Below the pieces are notes generated by a model. The model searched no databases. It saw nothing but the letters and a program-made list of their open reading frames with translations, and had not been told where the DNA came from. The position numbers and the translations under genes are program-made. A DNA stretch of 64,000 bases from Haloferax marinisediminis (GTDB lineage: Archaea > Halobacteriota > Halobacteria > Halobacteriales > Haloferacaceae), in assembly GCF_009674585.1 (NCBI RefSeq), contig NZ_WKJP01000001.1, positions 1,364,001 through 1,428,000 on the forward strand, given 5' to 3'. This document shows, one piece after another, positions 25,334 to 34,626 of the stretch (position 1 is its first letter; each line of letters begins with the position of its first letter).

Positions 25334-26557
25334 ATGACGACCATCAAGGACAGCGTCCACGACCACATCGAAGTCGAGGGCGCGGCCGAGGCCCTCCTCG
25401 ATACGCCGGAGATGCAACGACTTCGGCGTATCAAGCAGTTGGGGACGGTCCAACTCGTCTACCCATCCGCGAACCACACGCGGTTCGAACACAGCCTCGG
25501 CGTCTACCACCTCGCGTCCCGTGCCCTCTCACACCTCGGTATCGAAGGCGACGCCGCCGCACACGTCGAGGCCGCAGCCCTCCTCCACGACGTCGGTCAC
25601 GGTCCCTACAGCCACAACATCGAGGACGTGACGCACCGGCACACTGGGAAGTACCACGACGACGTCGCGGGACTCGTCACGAGTGGAAACGTCGGCGAGA
25701 CGCTCGAAGAAGAAGGTCTCGACCCGAAGCGCGTCGCCGACCTCATTGCAGGCGACGGCGAGTTCGGCCAACTCGTCTCGGGTGAACTCGACGTCGACCG
25801 GATGGACTACCTCGTTCGTGACGCCCACCACACGGGCGTCCCCTACGGCACCATCGACCACGAGCGACTGATTCGTGAACTCGCGTTCGTCGACGGCGAA
25901 CTCGTCCTCGCCGAAGGCAACGTCCAGACGGCGGAGTCGCTGCTCCTCGCTCGGGCACTGATGAATCCGACCGTCTACCAACACCACGTCGCGCGTATCT
26001 CGAAGGCGATGCTCCGGCGGGCGTCCGAGCAACTCCTCACCGAACCGGATATCTCGGCCGACGGACTTCGCCGGATGGACGACTACGACCTGTTGGTCGC
26101 ACTCAGGCTCACCCCCTCGACCAGCGAGTTCGCCGAGCGCCTCGCCACTCGCAATCTGTACAAACGGGCCGTCTGGGCAGAAATCCCGGACGTTCCCGAC
26201 TCGGTCATCGACGCTGACCACGAGACGAAAGCGGCGTTCGAACGGGAGATTGCAGACCGTGCAGACGTCGCCACCGACTCGGTCATCCTCGACGTCTCTT
26301 CGCGGCCGTCGATGACGGAGTCGTCGTCGCGGGTGATGGTCAACGGAGAGATTCGACAGTTAGAACGCGAATCACCGCTCGTACAGGCACTCCGGACCGC
26401 CCAAGAACAGCAGTGGCGACTCGGCGTCTACGCGCCGAGAGGAGAGACAGACCGCGTCGGGCGCGCCGCCGCAGACGTTCTGGGACTCGATATCGACGGG
26501 GCACTCGTCTCGGAGGTCAGACGCAATCTCAACACGACGCTCGACGAGTTCGAGTAG
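25334..26557 (+). CDS. HD-domain phosphohydrolase (dNTPase/SAMHD1-like), paralogue 2
   Basis: 407 residues with the same metal site as the gene at 23437: HTRFEHSLGVYHLA, LLHDVGHGPYSH, LDVDRMDYLVRDAHHTG, and a long identical stretch around GVPYGTIDH and AEGNVQTAESLLLARALMN. Likely a nucleotide phosphohydrolase; whether the two copies differ in substrate or regulation cannot be told. It has its own start MTTIKDSVHDHI and probably its own promoter. Confidence 0.87.
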   Translation: MTTIKDSVHDHIEVEGAAEALLDTPEMQRLRRIKQLGTVQLVYPSANHTRFEHSLGVYHLASRALSHLGIEGDAAAHVEAAALLHDVGHGPYSHNIEDVTHRHTGKYHDDVAGLVTSGNVGETLEEEGLDPKRVADLIAGDGEFGQLVSGELDVDRMDYLVRDAHHTGVPYGTIDHERLIRELAFVDGELVLAEGNVQTAESLLLARALMNPTVYQHHVARISKAMLRRASEQLLTEPDISADGLRRMDDYDLLVALRLTPSTSEFAERLATRNLYKRAVWAEIPDVPDSVIDADHETKAAFEREIADRADVATDSVILDVSSRPSMTESSSRVMVNGEIRQLERESPLVQALRTAQEQQWRLGVYAPRGETDRVGRAAADVLGLDIDGALVSEVRRNLNTTLDEFE

Positions 26558-26638
26558 CGTCGTCGTGTTCGTCGGCGAACCGGGTGTGGTCGTTTCGAGA
26601 CGAGAGTTTCAAGCCTCGGGGTGACGGATTCGAGAACA

Positions 26639-27652
26639 ATGCACCTCGAGGGAACCGTACTCCGCGGCCGCGAGTTCGAACCGGTCGAGGGACGGGTCGT
26701 AGTCGAAGACGGGACGATAACCAACATCGAGGAGACGGAGACTGACTCGACGGACATCATCCTCCCCGCGTTCGTCAATGCGCACACGCACCTCGGCGAC
26801 TCTATCGCGAAGGAAGCGGGCGAAGGCCTCTCGCTCGACGACCTGGTTGCGCCACCAGACGGACTGAAACACCGCCTGTTGCGGGCGGCGAGCACCGAGG
26901 AGAAAGTCGCCGCGATGCACCGGTCGCTGCGGATGATGGAACGCGGTGGAACCGCCGCCTGTCTCGAGTTCCGCGAAGGCGGCGTCGAAGGCGTCGATAT
27001 CATCCGACAGGCGCTCGACGGGCGCGACATCGAAGCCGTCGTCCTCGGCCGCGAGACCGAGGCAGCGATGGAAGTGTCGGACGGGTTCGGTGCCTCGGGC
27101 GCTCGTGACGCCGAGTTTGGCGAACTCAGAAATGCCACGGACAACGCCGGCAAACTGTTCGGCATCCACGCCGGCGAACGCGACTCGCTCGACATCAACC
27201 CCGCGTTGGACCTCGACCCCGACTTCCTCGTCCACATGGTCCACCCAGAACCGCTCCACCTCGAACGCGTCGGCGACAGCGAGATTCCAATCGTCGTCTG
27301 CCCGCGGTCGAACCTCGTCACGGGCGTAGGCGTCCCGCCGATTCGTGAACTCGTCGAACGCACGACAGTCGCCCTCGGGACGGACAACGTGATGCTGAAC
27401 AGTCCCTCGATGTTCCGCGAGATGGAGTTCACGTCGAAACTCGCCGCCGTACCCGCGGCCGAAGTCCTTCGGATGGCGACCATCAACGGCGCCGACATCG
27501 CCGGCCTGAACTATGGCCTCGTGGAGGAAGGCCGCGACGCGAAGTTACTCGTCCTCGACGGCGACACAGACAACCTCGCCGGCGCCAAAGACGTGGTCCG
27601 CGCCGTCGTCCGTCGTGCCGGGATGGCGGACGTGAAAGACGTCTATCTCTGA
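26639..27652 (+). CDS. Amidohydrolase-superfamily protein
   Basis: 337 residues. Metal ligands are visible: VNAHTHLGDS near residue 50, LFGIHAGERD in the middle and LGTDNVMLN towards the C-terminus, matching cytosine deaminase/chlorohydrolase-type amidohydrolases. Probably deaminates or hydrolyses a cyclic or aromatic amide; substrate unknown. ATG 26639 (MHLEGTVLRG) is chosen over GTG 26621 because the family's N-terminal strand begins there. Confidence 0.83.
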   Translation: MHLEGTVLRGREFEPVEGRVVVEDGTITNIEETETDSTDIILPAFVNAHTHLGDSIAKEAGEGLSLDDLVAPPDGLKHRLLRAASTEEKVAAMHRSLRMMERGGTAACLEFREGGVEGVDIIRQALDGRDIEAVVLGRETEAAMEVSDGFGASGARDAEFGELRNATDNAGKLFGIHAGERDSLDINPALDLDPDFLVHMVHPEPLHLERVGDSEIPIVVCPRSNLVTGVGVPPIRELVERTTVALGTDNVMLNSPSMFREMEFTSKLAAVPAAEVLRMATINGADIAGLNYGLVEEGRDAKLLVLDGDTDNLAGAKDVVRAVVRRAGMADVKDVYL

Positions 27653-27767
27653 CGGCGGCGGACGCTCGCACTGAACCAGCGGTAGCCCGCTTCTCCGACG
27701 TACTCTCGGAGTCGCTCTGCTGTCACAAAGTGTTATTACTGCCTGTCGCAATATGTCATCAAGTGAC

Positions 27768-28322
27768 ATGGTGCTGTACGACCGAATTATCGTTCCAACC
27801 GATGGGTCTGCGGGGTCCGGACGTGTTGCGACACACGCTGCAAAACTCGCTGCGGTCCACGATGCGGAACTACACGGGGTGTACGTGATCAACGCCGGGA
27901 GCTTTGCGGGACTCCCGATGGAGTCGTCGTGGGAGGGCCTCGACGACCTGTTGCGTTCGGACGCCGAGGCGGCGCTCGAACTGGTAGAGCGTGCGGCCGA
28001 ACGCGAAGGTGTCCAGGTCGAAACACACGTCCTCGAAGGGACACCGAGTCGAGAAATCGTCGAGTTCGCCGAGCGCGGCGGGTGCGACCTCATCGTGATG
28101 GGGACACACGGCCGTGGTGGCATCGACCGCCTCCTCCTCGGGTCGGTCGCAGAGAAAGTCGTCCGCGCGTCGTCGGTCCCGGTGTTGACCGTCCGTATCG
28201 ATGCTGACGAAGAAACGCCTGCCGACGTGGGGGGCGACACGACTGGCGAGTCCACCACAGACGCCTCCGTCGACGCCGACAACGCAGCAGACCCGACCGC
28301 CACGGCAGACGGCGAAGAGTAG
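27768..28322 (+). CDS. Universal stress protein, UspA family
   Basis: 184 residues. A single Usp domain, MVLYDRIIVPTDGSAGSGRV to TVRIDADE at about 146, with the ATP-binding GTHGRGGIDRLLLGSVAEKV loop near 115-134. A very acidic, disordered tail of about 40 residues (Asp, Thr, Ala rich) follows. ATG 27768 is preferred over ATG 27753: the TATA-like gttatta at 27732-27738 places the transcript start near 27762. Confidence 0.88.
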   Translation: MVLYDRIIVPTDGSAGSGRVATHAAKLAAVHDAELHGVYVINAGSFAGLPMESSWEGLDDLLRSDAEAALELVERAAEREGVQVETHVLEGTPSREIVEFAERGGCDLIVMGTHGRGGIDRLLLGSVAEKVVRASSVPVLTVRIDADEETPADVGGDTTGESTTDASVDADNAADPTATADGEE

Positions 28323-28335
28323 AACGGTCGTCTTC

Positions 28336-29373
28336 TCAGTGCCCCTCGTCGGCCACTGGCCGCAGATGTTCGCAGTCACCAGCGTGGACTCGGACGTCGC
28401 CTTCGTCGGTCTGGACGATGAGCGTCCCGGGATGTTCGACGTCGACTGCCGTTCCTTCCACGATGCTGCCAGCAGTGTGGACACGGACTCGTCTGCCGAG
28501 CGTGTCTGCTCGCTCGCGCCACGCCGGAAGGACGCCGTCGAGGTCCGCTCGGAGTTCGTCGAAGCGTTCGAGCACTCGCTGTACGAAGATACGACGTTCG
28601 ACCGCCCCCGACTCGGCGGCGACACTCGTCGCTCCTTCGGGGAGCGTCTCCGGGTCGATGTTGACGTTGATGCCGGTTCCGATGACTACCCACGAGACTC
28701 GGTCGGCCTCGCCTTCCATCTCGGTGAGGATGCCGCAGAGTTTTTTGTACCCTAGCAATTCCGATTTTGGCGAGTCAGATGACGCATCGCTCGCTTCGCT
28801 CACGATGACACCGTCGGACGCTGGCGCGCCCGACGAGCGATTGTTCGCTTCGCTCACAATCACATCGTTCGGCCACTTGATACTTGCATCCACCCCGGCC
28901 TCACGCGCCGCATCACACACGGCGATGGCCATCGCGAGCGTGTACAACGGCGCGAACGCGGGAGGTTCCTCAGGACGGATGAGCAGACTCATCCAGACAC
29001 CGCCGTCGGGTGAAGTCCACACTCGACCCTTTCGGCCTTTGCTGGCGGACTGTTCTCGGGCGACGACGACCACGTCGCTCGCACCTTCGTCGGCGAGTTC
29101 GCGGGCCCGAGTGTTCGTGGAGTCGAGCACGTCGTGGAACTCCACGTCGTAGTCGGCCTCCAGTCCGTACTCGATCGCGGGGCCGCCGTACTCCGGCACG
29201 TCGGTCACGACGTAGCCCTCGTCGTCGCTCTCGACGCCAAATCCTTCGTCCCGGAGCGACTCGACGTGTTTCCAGACGGCAGCGCGGGAGACACCGAGTC
29301 GGTCGGCGAGTTCGGGACCGGAGACGGGACCTTCGGCGAGTGCGGCGAGGAGGGCGCGTCGCGTGTCGCTCAT
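28336..29373 (-). CDS. birA: Biotin-protein ligase with N-terminal HTH (BirA)
   Basis: 345 residues. N-terminal winged helix (about 1-65: ALLAALAEGPVSGPELADRLGVSRAAVWKHV, given here in pieces) suggests a repressor function; the ligase core has the biotinyl-AMP loop GRKGRVWTSPDGGVWMSLL and KWPNDV. Between KWPNDV and KKLCGIL there is an extra segment of about 37 residues made of two 18-residue repeats starting VIVSEA. It attaches biotin to PccA, whose gene lies 73 bases upstream in the same direction. Confidence 0.92.
   Translation of the reverse strand: MSDTRRALLAALAEGPVSGPELADRLGVSRAAVWKHVESLRDEGFGVESDDEGYVVTDVPEYGGPAIEYGLEADYDVEFHDVLDSTNTRARELADEGASDVVVVAREQSASKGRKGRVWTSPDGGVWMSLLIRPEEPPAFAPLYTLAMAIAVCDAAREAGVDASIKWPNDVIVSEANNRSSGAPASDGVIVSEASDASSDSPKSELLGYKKLCGILTEMEGEADRVSWVVIGTGINVNIDPETLPEGATSVAAESGAVERRIFVQRVLERFDELRADLDGVLPAWRERADTLGRRVRVHTAGSIVEGTAVDVEHPGTLIVQTDEGDVRVHAGDCEHLRPVADEGH
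28791..28898 (-). repeat. 54-bp tandem duplication inside birA
   Basis: tcgcttcgctcac recurs at 28791-28803 and 28845-28857, a spacing of 54 bases or 18 codons, and the following bases keep matching in part. In the protein this gives VIVSEANN... and VIVSEASD..., inserted in frame between two conserved ligase strands. Confidence 0.6.
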
Positions 29374-29446
29374 GGAGTGTGCTACTGCAGCGCGGGAAAA
29401 GAGGTTCGCGGTTCCTGACTCGTCTCGGAACGTGTGCGTGTTCCGG

Positions 29447-31240
29447 TTATTCGAGGACGAGGAGCACGTCGCCCATGTCGACGCTGTCGCCCTCGCCGAC
29501 GAGGACTTGCGTGACGGTGCCGCCGCGCTCGGCAACCACGTCGTTTTCCATCTTCATCGCTTCGAGGACGCAGACGGTGTCGCCGGGTTCGACTTCGTCG
29601 CCTTCCTCGACGTCGACAGAGAGGATGGTTCCCTGCATCTCGGCGGTGACGGACTCGCCGTCGCCCTCGATGACTTGCTGGTCGTCGTCACCGTCGTCAC
29701 GGCGCTTGCGCGGACCGGACGGCTTGGATGCGGCTCCGGCACCACCGAGTGGGATGGCGGGCGCGCCGCGTTCTTCGAGGCTGACCTCGAAGCGCTTGCC
29801 GTTGACTTCGACGGTGAACGTCCGTTCGGTGACGTCCTCTTCGTCGTCGTCGCCGTTGACTGCGTCCGGTGCCCAGCGCTCGACGGCGGCCTCGATACGG
29901 TCGCGGTCGAGGACTTCGTCGAGGTACTTCGTCGTGTGGGTTCCTGCGCGGAACTCCTCGTCGGTGAGCATGAGGCGGTGGAACGGGATGACCGTGCGCA
30001 GTCCCTCGATGTCGAACTCGGCGAGCGCGCGCTCGGCGCGGGCGAGCACTTCCGTGCGGTCCGAGCCGGTGACGATGAGTTTCGCAATCATCGAGTCGTA
30101 GTCGCCTCCGATTTCGTCGCCCTGACGGACGGCGTCGTCCATGCGGATGCCGATACCACCCGGTGGGTCGTACGTCGTGAGCGTGCCCGTCGCGGGCGCG
30201 AAGTCCTTCTCGGGTGCCTCCGCGTTGATACGGAACTCCATCGAGTGGCCGTCGATTTCCACGTCTTCCTGCGAGAAGTCGAGTTCCTCACCGGCGGCGA
30301 CGCGAATCTGCCACTTCACCACGTCGAGACCCGTCACTTCCTCCGTGACGGTGTGTTCGACCTGGATACGCGTGTTGACTTCCATGAAGTAGAACTCGCC
30401 GTCTTCGACGAGGAACTCCACCGTCCCGGCGTTGGTGTAGTCTGCGGCGCGGACACCGCGTCGGGCGGCCTCGCCGATACGCTCGCGCAGGTCGTCGTCG
30501 AGTGCGGGCGACGGTGCCTCCTCGATGACCTTCTGGTGACGGCGCTGGAGCGAGCAGTCACGCTCGCCGAGGTGCCGGACGTTTCCGTGCTCGTCGGCGA
30601 GAATCTGCACTTCGATGTGCCGCGGCGCTTCGAGGTACTTCTCGACGTAGACGGAGGCGTTGTCGAAGTACGCCTCACCTTCGCGCTGGGCCGTCTCGAA
30701 CTGGTCTTCCACTTCTGCTTCGGAGTGGACGACCTTCAGACCGCGGCCACCACCGCCACCTTCGGCCTTGATGGCGACTGGGTAGCCGTAGTCGTCGGCG
30801 ACGGCTTTCACGTCCGCGGCGGACTCGGCGGGTTCGGTCGTCCCGGGGACGACCGGCACGTCTGCATCCTGCATGAGGGCGCGGGCCTTCGTCTTCTCAC
30901 CGAGCCGTTCCATCGCGTCTGCGGACGGGCCAATCCACTTGAACTCGGAGTCTTCGACCTTCCGGGCGAACGCGGCGTTCTCGGCGAGGAAGCCGTATCC
31001 CGGGTGGATAGCGTCGGCACCGGCCTTGCGGGCGGCCTCGATGACCGACTCGTGGTCGAGGTAAGAGTCGGCCGCACGGGCGGGACCGATGTTGTACGCT
31101 TCGTCGGCGTAGCGCACGTGCCCACCGTGCTTGTCGGCCTCGCTGTAGACGGCGACGGTTCGGACTCCTAACTCCTCGCACGCACGCATGACGCGCACTG
31201 CGATCTCGCCTCGGTTGGCGACGAGAACCTTGCTGAACAT
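29447..31240 (-). CDS. pccA: Propionyl/acetyl-CoA carboxylase biotin carboxylase + carrier subunit (PccA)
   Basis: 597 residues. Biotin carboxylase N-domain (1-115, starts [20 protein letters not shown]), ATP-grasp (about 115-330) with the glycine loop [14 protein letters not shown], carboxylase C-domain (335-445), a linker rich in charged residues, and a C-terminal biotinyl domain with the acceptor Lys563 in [10 protein letters not shown]. It carboxylates its own biotin using ATP and bicarbonate and passes CO2 to PccB/PccX, encoded at 16.2-18 kb. Divergent from asd. Confidence 0.94.
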   Translation of the reverse strand: MFSKVLVANRGEIAVRVMRACEELGVRTVAVYSEADKHGGHVRYADEAYNIGPARAADSYLDHESVIEAARKAGADAIHPGYGFLAENAAFARKVEDSEFKWIGPSADAMERLGEKTKARALMQDADVPVVPGTTEPAESAADVKAVADDYGYPVAIKAEGGGGGRGLKVVHSEAEVEDQFETAQREGEAYFDNASVYVEKYLEAPRHIEVQILADEHGNVRHLGERDCSLQRRHQKVIEEAPSPALDDDLRERIGEAARRGVRAADYTNAGTVEFLVEDGEFYFMEVNTRIQVEHTVTEEVTGLDVVKWQIRVAAGEELDFSQEDVEIDGHSMEFRINAEAPEKDFAPATGTLTTYDPPGGIGIRMDDAVRQGDEIGGDYDSMIAKLIVTGSDRTEVLARAERALAEFDIEGLRTVIPFHRLMLTDEEFRAGTHTTKYLDEVLDRDRIEAAVERWAPDAVNGDDDEEDVTERTFTVEVNGKRFEVSLEERGAPAIPLGGAGAASKPSGPRKRRDDGDDDQQVIEGDGESVTAEMQGTILSVDVEEGDEVEPGDTVCVLEAMKMENDVVAERGGTVTQVLVGEGDSVDMGDVLLVLE

Positions 31241-31437
31241 TTGCGGTAGTCTTTCAGGGAACTGCACGTTATTCTATCGGTTTCCACAACGCACGTCGGT
31301 ATCCTGTTCGACGATTGCCGATTTGTGTGTTCGACCGTGATAGAACCCGCGAGACCGCGGTTCTGTGGAAATAATTGGGGAGAATATCGGCTCGAATCCA
31401 AACGGCCTTATGCGTGTGACACACTACGACACGGGTA

Positions 31438-32472
31438 ATGGCAGTACGAGTCGGAATTCTCGGTGCAACCGGTGCAGTAGGACAGCGATTCATCCAACTC
31501 CTCGAAGACCACCCCACGTTCGAACTCGCGGCGTTGACGGCGAGTGAGTCCAGTGCGGGCAAGCGGTACGACGAAGCCGCGAAGTGGCGCGTCAATACGC
31601 CCATCCCGGAGGACGTCGCCTCGATGGAAGTCGGCCGAACGGACCCGGCGGACGTTCCTGACGACATCGACCTTCTCTTCTCGTCGCTCCCCTCTTCCGT
31701 CGCCGCTGAGGTCGAACCCGAGTTCCTCGAAGCGGGCTACGTCGTCTCGTCGAACTCCTCGAACGACCGCATGGCACCCGACGTGCCGCTGACGATTCCC
31801 GAAATCAACCCCGACCACCTCGACCTCATCGAAGTCCAGCAGGACGAACGTGGCTGGGACGGCGCGCTCGTGAAGAACCCGAACTGCTCGACGATTACGA
31901 TGGTTCCGACGCTCGCCGCGCTCGACCAGTTCGGTCTCGAACGCGTGCACGTCACGACGCTGCAGGCAGTCTCCGGTGCAGGGTACGACGGCGTCACCTC
32001 GATGGAGATTATCGACAACGCCATCCCGCACATCGGTGGCGAAGAAGAGAAGATGGAGACCGAGTCGCGCAAGCTCCTCGGTTCCTTCGACGGTGCAGAA
32101 GTCGCCCTCCACGACGCCGAAGTCAACGCGTCGTGTAACCGCATTCCGACGCTCGACGGCCACCTCGAAAGCGTGTTCGCAGACCTCGCAGCGGACGCCT
32201 CGCCCGAGGATGTCGCAACCGCGATGCGCGAGTTCCCCGGTGTCGACCTCCCGAGCGCTCCCGAGCAACTCATCCACGTCTTCGAAGACAACTACCGTCC
32301 GCAACCCCGCCTCGACCGTGACCGCGGCGACGGCATGCAAATCTCCGCCGGTGCGATTCAGGAGACGCCGAACGGCGTGAAGTACAACTGTCTCGCGCAC
32401 AACACGATTCGTGGCGCGGCCGGTGCCTCCGTCCTCAACGGCGAACTCCTCGTCGAAGAAGGCTGGATTTAA
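31438..32472 (+). CDS. asd: Aspartate-semialdehyde dehydrogenase
   Basis: 344 residues. Reduces aspartyl phosphate to aspartate semialdehyde with NADPH, feeding threonine, methionine and (where made) lysine. NADP-binding GILGATGAVGQRFIQLL at the N-terminus, catalytic Cys150 in KNPNCST, and the fungal/archaeal-type C-domain with EVNASCNRIP and VFEDNYRPQPRLDRD. Start ATG 31438 is in a 197-base spacer shared with divergent pccA. Confidence 0.94.
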   Translation: MAVRVGILGATGAVGQRFIQLLEDHPTFELAALTASESSAGKRYDEAAKWRVNTPIPEDVASMEVGRTDPADVPDDIDLLFSSLPSSVAAEVEPEFLEAGYVVSSNSSNDRMAPDVPLTIPEINPDHLDLIEVQQDERGWDGALVKNPNCSTITMVPTLAALDQFGLERVHVTTLQAVSGAGYDGVTSMEIIDNAIPHIGGEEEKMETESRKLLGSFDGAEVALHDAEVNASCNRIPTLDGHLESVFADLAADASPEDVATAMREFPGVDLPSAPEQLIHVFEDNYRPQPRLDRDRGDGMQISAGAIQETPNGVKYNCLAHNTIRGAAGASVLNGELLVEEGWI

Positions 32473-32473
32473 T

Positions 32474-33040
32474 CTAGAACCACCTGTCTCCGGCGCGTTC
32501 TTCTTCGTCTTCGGTGCGTCGCCACTCCTCGGAGAGGAGGCCGTAGCGCAACACGTCCACGTGTTCGCCGTCGACGAAGCCCTGTTCCCGGTGGACGCCT
32601 TCCTGCTGGAATCCGGCCTTTTCGAGGACACGAACGGACCCCGGATTCGTCTCGTAGGCGTTCGCGTACACTTTGTTCAGTCGCCGCTCACCGAACGCGT
32701 ATCCGCAGATGGTCCGAAGCGCATCTGTCGCGTACCCATTGCCCCAGTGGTCCGGTGCGACGATGTAGCCGACTTCGACTGCGCCGTTGACCACGTTCGG
32801 TGGCTTGAGTCCGATAGTCCCGACCGGGTCGCCGTCGTCGCAGATGACGAAGTTGATGTTGTCGTCGGTGCCGCGTGACTCGACCCACTCGCGTTCGTTC
32901 GTCCGCGTTACCGGGTCGACAGCGGCGATACCACGACGGACGCGCGGGTCGTTGACCATCTCGTGGAAGAAGTCGATGTCTGACTCGTCGACGGTTCGGA
33001 GTTCGACGGCGTCGCCTTCGAGGAACAGTGCGCCGGGCAT
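32474..33040 (-). CDS. GNAT N-acetyltransferase, RimJ/RimL-like
   Basis: 188 residues. Whole-length GNAT fold: DAVELRTVDESDIDFFHEMV, then GTIGLKPP, VEVGYIVAPDHWGNGYATDALR (acetyl-CoA pyrophosphate loop) and NPGSVRVLEKAGFQQEGVHR near the C-terminus, the pattern of protein N-terminal alanine acetyltransferases. Target unknown. It meets asd tail to tail one base apart. Confidence 0.85.
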   Translation of the reverse strand: MPGALFLEGDAVELRTVDESDIDFFHEMVNDPRVRRGIAAVDPVTRTNEREWVESRGTDDNINFVICDDGDPVGTIGLKPPNVVNGAVEVGYIVAPDHWGNGYATDALRTICGYAFGERRLNKVYANAYETNPGSVRVLEKAGFQQEGVHREQGFVDGEHVDVLRYGLLSEEWRRTEDEEERAGDRWF

Positions 33041-33136
33041 ACGTACGCTATCGCCGAGCGCGTATTTTAAACTCCGCTCACGGCCACGGCGCCCAGTCAG
33101 ACACCGTTTTCAGTGTGCGCCAACCGAACGTCGTAC

Positions 33137-33628
33137 ATGACACGGCGAGGGAAAGAGACGGCCCTCACTGCGGGCCTAATGTTTGCTGTGTTGGGGTTCG
33201 TCGCGTGGGCCACTGGGTCAGCGTTCGTCTTCCCGAGTCTCGGTCCGTCCGCGTTCGTCCTCGCCTTTTCGCGTGAGGGTGAGCGGCCGAACGGACGTCG
33301 AGTTATCGGGGGACACGTCGTTGGAGCAGTCGCTGGATTCCTCGCCTACACGCTTCTCGCAGCAGGAGTGACGCTCACCGCATCCCTCCCTGCATTTTCT
33401 TTCGCAGGCTTCCGACTCGTCGCCAGCGCCATCCTCTCTGTCGTCGTGACGAGTTGGGGGATGGTCGCCACCGACACCGTCCACGCGCCGGCGTGTGCGA
33501 CGACGCTCATCGTCTCACTCGGATTGCTCTCGACACCGGTCGAAGTCGGAATCATCGTGGTGAGCGTCGTGCTCCTCGTGGGAGTCTCCGTGGGGCTCGC
33601 TCAGTGGAGCGTGCTGGGGTTCAGCTGA
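33137..33628 (+). CDS. HPP family membrane protein
   Basis: 163 residues, four hydrophobic segments. PSLGPSAFVLAFSREGERPN followed by GRRVIGGHVVGAVAGF matches the HPP family signature, in which some plant/cyanobacterial members transport nitrite. Transport of a small anion is a guess here. ATG 33137 (MTRRGKETAL) chosen; an in-frame GTG at 33113 adds eight unlikely residues. Confidence 0.75.
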   Translation: MTRRGKETALTAGLMFAVLGFVAWATGSAFVFPSLGPSAFVLAFSREGERPNGRRVIGGHVVGAVAGFLAYTLLAAGVTLTASLPAFSFAGFRLVASAILSVVVTSWGMVATDTVHAPACATTLIVSLGLLSTPVEVGIIVVSVVLLVGVSVGLAQWSVLGFS

Positions 33629-33746
33629 CCAATCTGTCGCTCGGTGGACGTCGATTGAATCACGCTCAACGTCGTGTCCACGTCGAAGAGAGTCGAAGAA
33701 TCGTGACTCTAGGTTAAGCCTGTCAGTGACGTTAGAGTACGTGATT

Positions 33747-34568
33747 ATGCGTGTTCAGATACTTACCGTTCTCGTCGCACTACTGCTCGTCATCGCAGGG
33801 TGTACTGGTGCGCCAACCGACACCTCGACGGCGGCACCATCTGGCGGTAGTGGAGACAGCGGCGGAACGGGTGGTTCCGGAGGGGCAGGCGACTCTGACG
33901 GCGACACAGACGGGTTCGACGTCAGCGACTCGGAGGCCCAACTCCGTGCTGCAGGGAGTTTCACGAGTACGTGGTCGTTGACGATGGTCGATTCGACGGG
34001 CGAAGAGTCGGTACTCACCAACACGTACTACGTGGACCTCGAAGCGAACCGGACGAGTGAGACGTTCACTATCTCCGGGGCCGATGAAGGCGTGAGTTAC
34101 GAGCGATTCATCGCCGACGGAACGAGTTACACCAGACTCGGAGACGACACCGAGGCGTTCTATCAGGTCCTCCCAGCGGATGACAACCAGGTCGAGTACG
34201 CGTTGGCACGCGGGGCGTCGTTCTCGTACGACGACTTAGAGGACGCCACGTTCGTCGGCACCGAGACGTTCGACGGTGTCGCAGTCGACCGCTACGAGTA
34301 CACCGACCCCACCCTCTGGCGTCAGTACGGCGTCACCGCGCTCGGGCCCGACGAGAACGTGACGATAACCGACTTCACGCTCGTCGTTCTCGTGGACGAA
34401 GACGGCCTCGCTCGCTCGTCGAGTTGGGACCTTCGCGGCGAAACGGAAGACGGTGAGCCCGTCTCTGCCGAGTGGCGCTTCGAGTTGACCGACGTCGGGA
34501 CGACGTCCGTCACCGACCCTGCATGGTTGGACGAGGCGCGCACGGGACAGACGACTGTGACGTACTGA
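33747..34568 (+). CDS. Secreted lipoprotein of unknown function
   Basis: 273 residues. Signal peptide MRVQILTVLVALLLVIAGC with the lipobox Cys at 19, then a Gly/Ser-rich, acidic spacer (about 25-65) and a beta-rich domain that resembles haloarchaeal outer lipoproteins of the LolA/LppX type (ANRTSETFTISG, FDGVAVDRYEY). That resemblance is weak. The signal lacks twin arginines, so Sec export is expected. Start 33747 is fixed by the signal peptide. Confidence 0.78.
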   Translation: MRVQILTVLVALLLVIAGCTGAPTDTSTAAPSGGSGDSGGTGGSGGAGDSDGDTDGFDVSDSEAQLRAAGSFTSTWSLTMVDSTGEESVLTNTYYVDLEANRTSETFTISGADEGVSYERFIADGTSYTRLGDDTEAFYQVLPADDNQVEYALARGASFSYDDLEDATFVGTETFDGVAVDRYEYTDPTLWRQYGVTALGPDENVTITDFTLVVLVDEDGLARSSSWDLRGETEDGEPVSAEWRFELTDVGTTSVTDPAWLDEARTGQTTVTY

Positions 34569-34626
34569 GTCGCCGCTTCGATTCCGAACGAAGAGGCTAC
34601 CTTTCTCAACGACGGGGTGGAGTACA

